A stretch of DNA of 64,000 nt from Lederbergia wuyishanensis (lineage in GTDB: Bacteria > Bacillota > Bacilli > Bacillales > Bacillaceae_C). Below the pieces are notes generated by a model that was not told the origin of the DNA, ran no database searches, and worked only from the letters and a program-made list of their open reading frames with translations. Position numbers and translations under genes: made by a program. The stretch covers positions 62,001-126,000 of the forward strand of contig NZ_JALIRM010000015.1 of NCBI RefSeq assembly GCF_022900255.1, written 5' to 3'. Below are positions 61,393 through 64,000 of this stretch, piece by piece (position 1 is the first letter of the stretch; each line of letters opens with the position of its first letter).

Positions 61393-62382
61393 TTGAAAGT
61401 GACTCCAGTAGAACGGCTGTTTATATTGTTTGATGAGACAGCGAATATTTTACAAGAAGAACTGGATTGTACATACTTAGAGGCACTAGCCGAATCAGGC
61501 GAAAACCTATTTCATAATGATATATTGCAGGATTCGTTAAGCGAGGTAACTAGAAAAAGGCTTAAGAGAAAATATTCGGATTTTATTATTGCTTCATATG
61601 CTCCTGAAGATATCCGAAAGGCATTTCAATTGTCGATTTTAAAAGGAATGAAAGGGCATATTCAGCCTAACCACCAAATGACTCCAGATACAATCGGTTT
61701 TATCATTAGCTATTTTGCAGATAAATTCTTAGGGGCAAAAACTGATTTATCTGTACTAGACCCTGCTGTAGGGACAGGTAATTTACTTTCTACCATAATC
61801 AACCGTCAAGGAAATGCAGGTCAAATACGAGCATTTGGGGTAGAGGTTGATGATCTATTAATTGAGCTTGCTTATATAGGTGCTAATCTTCAAAAGCAGC
61901 AGACTGAGTTTTTTCACCAAGATGCATTGGAGCCGTTATTTATTGATCCAGTTGATTTAGTTGTATGTGATTTACCAGTCGGTTATTATCCAAATGACAT
62001 TCAAGCGAAACAGTATGAACTTAACGCTTCGGAAGGTCATGCGTACGCCCATCATTTATTTATAGAACAAAGTATTAATCATACAAAACCTGGCGGATAC
62101 TTATTCTTTCTTATTCCAAATGGATTATTTGAATCAGATGAAGCCACAAAACTCCATACTTATTTAAAACAAACAGTATATATTCAAGGCGTTTTACAAT
62201 TACCACTATCATTATTTAAAGATGAAAATACTGGTAAGAGCATTCTTATTCTTCAAAAGAAAAAACCAGGTATTGAGGCTCCTAAGGAAGTTTTGCTCGC
62301 AACATTGCCAAAGCTGTCAAATAAGGAAGCACTTGATAAGATGATGCTTGGTATGGAAAAATGGTTCAAAGAAAATAAATAA
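61393..62382 (+). CDS. ytxK: YtxK, class I SAM-dependent methyltransferase-like protein
   Basis: This is a 329-residue protein resembling N6-adenine DNA methylases. The SAM motif I is LDPAVGTGNLL, and the catalytic-loop position reads CDLPVGYYP instead of the canonical NPPY, so DNA methylation is not assured. A helical N-terminal domain precedes the methylase fold. It lies directly before ackA, as in B. subtilis. TTG at 61393 is preferred as start (GGGGGG 7 bases upstream); GTG at 61399 is also possible. Confidence 0.88.
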   Translation: MKVTPVERLFILFDETANILQEELDCTYLEALAESGENLFHNDILQDSLSEVTRKRLKRKYSDFIIASYAPEDIRKAFQLSILKGMKGHIQPNHQMTPDTIGFIISYFADKFLGAKTDLSVLDPAVGTGNLLSTIINRQGNAGQIRAFGVEVDDLLIELAYIGANLQKQQTEFFHQDALEPLFIDPVDLVVCDLPVGYYPNDIQAKQYELNASEGHAYAHHLFIEQSINHTKPGGYLFFLIPNGLFESDEATKLHTYLKQTVYIQGVLQLPLSLFKDENTGKSILILQKKKPGIEAPKEVLLATLPKLSNKEALDKMMLGMEKWFKENK

Positions 62383-62488
62383 GGATTACTATAAATATTT
62401 TTACTTATGGCTTTGTAATGCTTATTGTCATTTTATGGGATATTTTACTTAGCAAAGCCTTCATAACAGACAGAGAAAGGTGATTCTT

Positions 62489-63682
62489 ATGGCAAAAATT
62501 TTTGCTGTTAATGCAGGAAGTTCTTCATTAAAGTTTCAACTTTTTAATATGCCTGAAGAAAAGGTTATCTCAAAAGGGATGATTGAGCGAATTGGCTTGA
62601 AGGATTCCGTTTTTACTATGACCGTAGAGGGAAAGAGACATAAGGAAACAATTGACATACCCAACCATGAAAGTGCTGTAGCTTTATTATTAGATCGAAT
62701 TGTCAAAATCGGTGTCATAACATCCCTTGGTGAAATTGAAGGAGTTGGTCACCGTGTGGTACATGGAGGAGAGGTATTCAATGATTCAGTTCTAATTACT
62801 CCTGAAGTTTTAGAGAAAATTGAAGAACTTTCGGAATTAGCTCCACTTCATAATCCAGCCAATGTAACCGGAATAAAAGAATTTCAAAAAGCATTACCGG
62901 GAGTTCCTGCTGTTGCAGTGTTTGATACCGCCTTTCATCAAACTATGCCTGAAAGTTCATACTTATACAGTCTTCCATATGACTATTATACAAAATATGG
63001 AATTAGAAAATATGGATTTCATGGAACTTCTCACAAGTATGTTTCGCAAAGAGCTGCTCAATTACTGGGGCGGCCATTATCTCAATTAAGGCTTATTTCC
63101 TGCCATTTAGGAAATGGTGCGAGCATAGCTGCAATAAAAGGAGGCAAGTCAATCGATACTTCTATGGGCTTTACCCCACTTGCAGGAGTGACAATGGGGA
63201 CGAGATCCGGAAATATAGATCCTGCCCTCATTCCCTTCCTAATGGAAAAGACGGGAAAAACTGCAGAAGAAGTACTTGATGTATTGAATAAAAAATCAGG
63301 TATGTTGGGTGTATCAGGTTTTTCAAGTGATTTACGAGATATAGAAATTGAAGCGACTGCAGGAAATCATCGTGCTGAATTGGCTCTTGATATTTTTGCT
63401 GATAGAATTCATAAATACTTAGGTTCTTATGCAGCAAAAATGTCTGGGGTAGATGCAATTATCTTTACTGCAGGAATCGGTGAAAATAGCAGTGCAATTC
63501 GAGCTAAGGTATTGAATGGACTTCAATTTATGGGTGTATACTGGGATGGGGACCTGAATAAAATTCGAGGTGAAGAAATCTTTCTCAATTACCCGCATTC
63601 ACCTGTCAAAGTAATTGTCATACCAACTAATGAAGAAATTATGATTGCAAGAGATGTTGTTAGACTATCAAAAAACGAGTAG
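62489..63682 (+). CDS. ackA: Acetate kinase
   Basis: This is a 397-residue enzyme of the ASKHA fold that interconverts acetyl phosphate and acetate with ADP/ATP. The signatures are [13 protein letters not shown] at the N-terminus, [18 protein letters not shown], and FTAGIGENS. It complements acsA in this window: AckA excretes acetate and AcsA takes it back. The start is the ATG at 62489 after AAAGGTG; an in-frame GTG at 62480 lies within that site. I found no clear CcpA cre box upstream. Confidence 0.95.
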   Translation: MAKIFAVNAGSSSLKFQLFNMPEEKVISKGMIERIGLKDSVFTMTVEGKRHKETIDIPNHESAVALLLDRIVKIGVITSLGEIEGVGHRVVHGGEVFNDSVLITPEVLEKIEELSELAPLHNPANVTGIKEFQKALPGVPAVAVFDTAFHQTMPESSYLYSLPYDYYTKYGIRKYGFHGTSHKYVSQRAAQLLGRPLSQLRLISCHLGNGASIAAIKGGKSIDTSMGFTPLAGVTMGTRSGNIDPALIPFLMEKTGKTAEEVLDVLNKKSGMLGVSGFSSDLRDIEIEATAGNHRAELALDIFADRIHKYLGSYAAKMSGVDAIIFTAGIGENSSAIRAKVLNGLQFMGVYWDGDLNKIRGEEIFLNYPHSPVKVIVIPTNEEIMIARDVVRLSKNE

Positions 63683-63725
63683 GTAATAATTAAAATTAGC
63701 CTAATGAATAAAGGGAGTGGGAATT

Positions 63726-64000
63726 ATGACCTTAGCACAAAGAGAAGAAGTACTTTTAGAGGAACTACATAACTGGCGACAATCCTTTTTTGAGTACGAA
63801 GCTACCGATATCGAAAACTCTTATGATAAATGGATAGACCAAGCTTTTTCACTTCTCCCTGATTCTTTGCAACTTCAATTTTTTGAGAAGTTGGATGATT
63901 GGCTTTTTCAACTTAATTCACTGTTGCGTGGTACGAAGCTGCAAAATGAGGCAAGTGAAAGAATATTAAATGCTGCAAGATCTATGAATGAAGATGTAGA
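63726..64000 (+). CDS. EcsC-family protein, N-terminal part
   Basis: The gene starts at ATG 63726 behind AAGGGAG and runs off the right edge after 91 codons. The sequence (EELHNWRQSFFEYE, SLLPDSLQLQFFEKLDDWLFQLNSLLRGT) matches the opening of EcsC-family proteins, which are found near ecsAB in B. subtilis; their function is poorly known. It lies 43 bases after ackA and may be co-transcribed. Confidence 0.75.
   Translation, partial: MTLAQREEVLLEELHNWRQSFFEYEATDIENSYDKWIDQAFSLLPDSLQLQFFEKLDDWLFQLNSLLRGTKLQNEASERILNAARSMNEDV

Noticed and set aside
61375-62382. YtxK start at 61375
   Set aside because: The TTG-ATG there lies upstream of and within the GGGGGG ribosome-binding site; TTG 61393 or GTG 61399 fits better.
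62409-62459. TTGTAATGCTTATTGTCA-like sequence and GGCTTTG/CAAAGCC arms before ackA as a CcpA cre or terminator
   Set aside because: The central CG that defines cre is missing, and the arms enclose a very long loop with no T-run.

Overview
The window is a stretch of chromosome from a low-GC, endospore-forming member of the Bacillaceae (Bacillus in the broad sense). The gene order follows the ytzB-ytoP-ytpPQR-sftA-murC-ytxGH-ccpA-acuCBA/acsA-tyrS-rpsD-ezrA-thiI-sspA-sppA-ytfIJ-tpx-ytxK-ackA backbone of Bacillus subtilis. Spore genes (an alpha/beta SASP, the GerW-family YtfJ, a YhcN/YlaJ lipoprotein, KinB-like kinases) support a spore former. The species cannot be named from the sequence. No phage, insertion sequence, CRISPR array or tRNA gene was seen.

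Region 1 (1-10 kb) holds ytzB, the M42 peptidase YtoP, a DUF84 NTPase, YtoQ, a lipoprotein, a lone PTS EIIC-like membrane protein with thioredoxin-like YtpP, and ytpQ-ytpR. A minus-strand operon follows: a sodium:solute symporter, an overlooked 40-residue membrane protein, and a 5-formyl-THF cyclo-ligase-like protein. Region 2 (10-20 kb) is accessory. It has a universal stress protein, a lipoprotein relic whose start codon reads ACG, two Bacillus-type intergenic repeats, signal peptidase I, a serine hydrolase, an overlapping cassette of effector-binding/NUDIX/GNAT/kinase genes, DinB and alpha/beta hydrolase proteins, a DUF4181 gene broken at its start, and isoaspartyl dipeptidase.

Region 3 (20-38 kb) is core: SftA with eight exact-length 42-bp repeats, MurC, YtxG/YtxH, a long FtsA-like protein, CcpA, and the acetyl-CoA synthetase control unit. 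In that unit AcuA acetylates AcsA, AcuC deacetylates it, and AcuB is a CBS/ACT sensor. A class A penicillin-binding protein and tyrS behind a T-box leader complete the region. Region 4 (38-49 kb) has two tandem KinB-like histidine kinases, small unassigned genes (two with ATA where the start codon should be), rpsD with a structured leader, a GAF-GGDEF diguanylate cyclase, free-methionine sulfoxide reductase, RefZ and EzrA.

Region 5 (49-64 kb) has the cysteine desulfurase/ThiI pair for tRNA thiolation and thiamine, sspA behind a sigma-G-like promoter, YtcJ-like amidohydrolase, RarD, NAD kinase 2, SppA-YteJ, YtfI-YtfJ, a thiol peroxidase lacking its resolving cysteine, a fusion of an HTH domain to a hygromycin-phosphotransferase-like kinase with an internal ribosome-binding site, YtxK, acetate kinase, and the start of an EcsC-family gene.

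I found no unmistakable new multi-gene system. The best candidates for something undescribed are the symporter/small-protein/cyclo-ligase-like operon, the HTH-APH nested gene, the 12.4-14.9 kb cassette and the cluster of near-cognate start codons. Many genes use TTG or GTG starts, so I set starts mainly by Shine-Dalgarno spacing.
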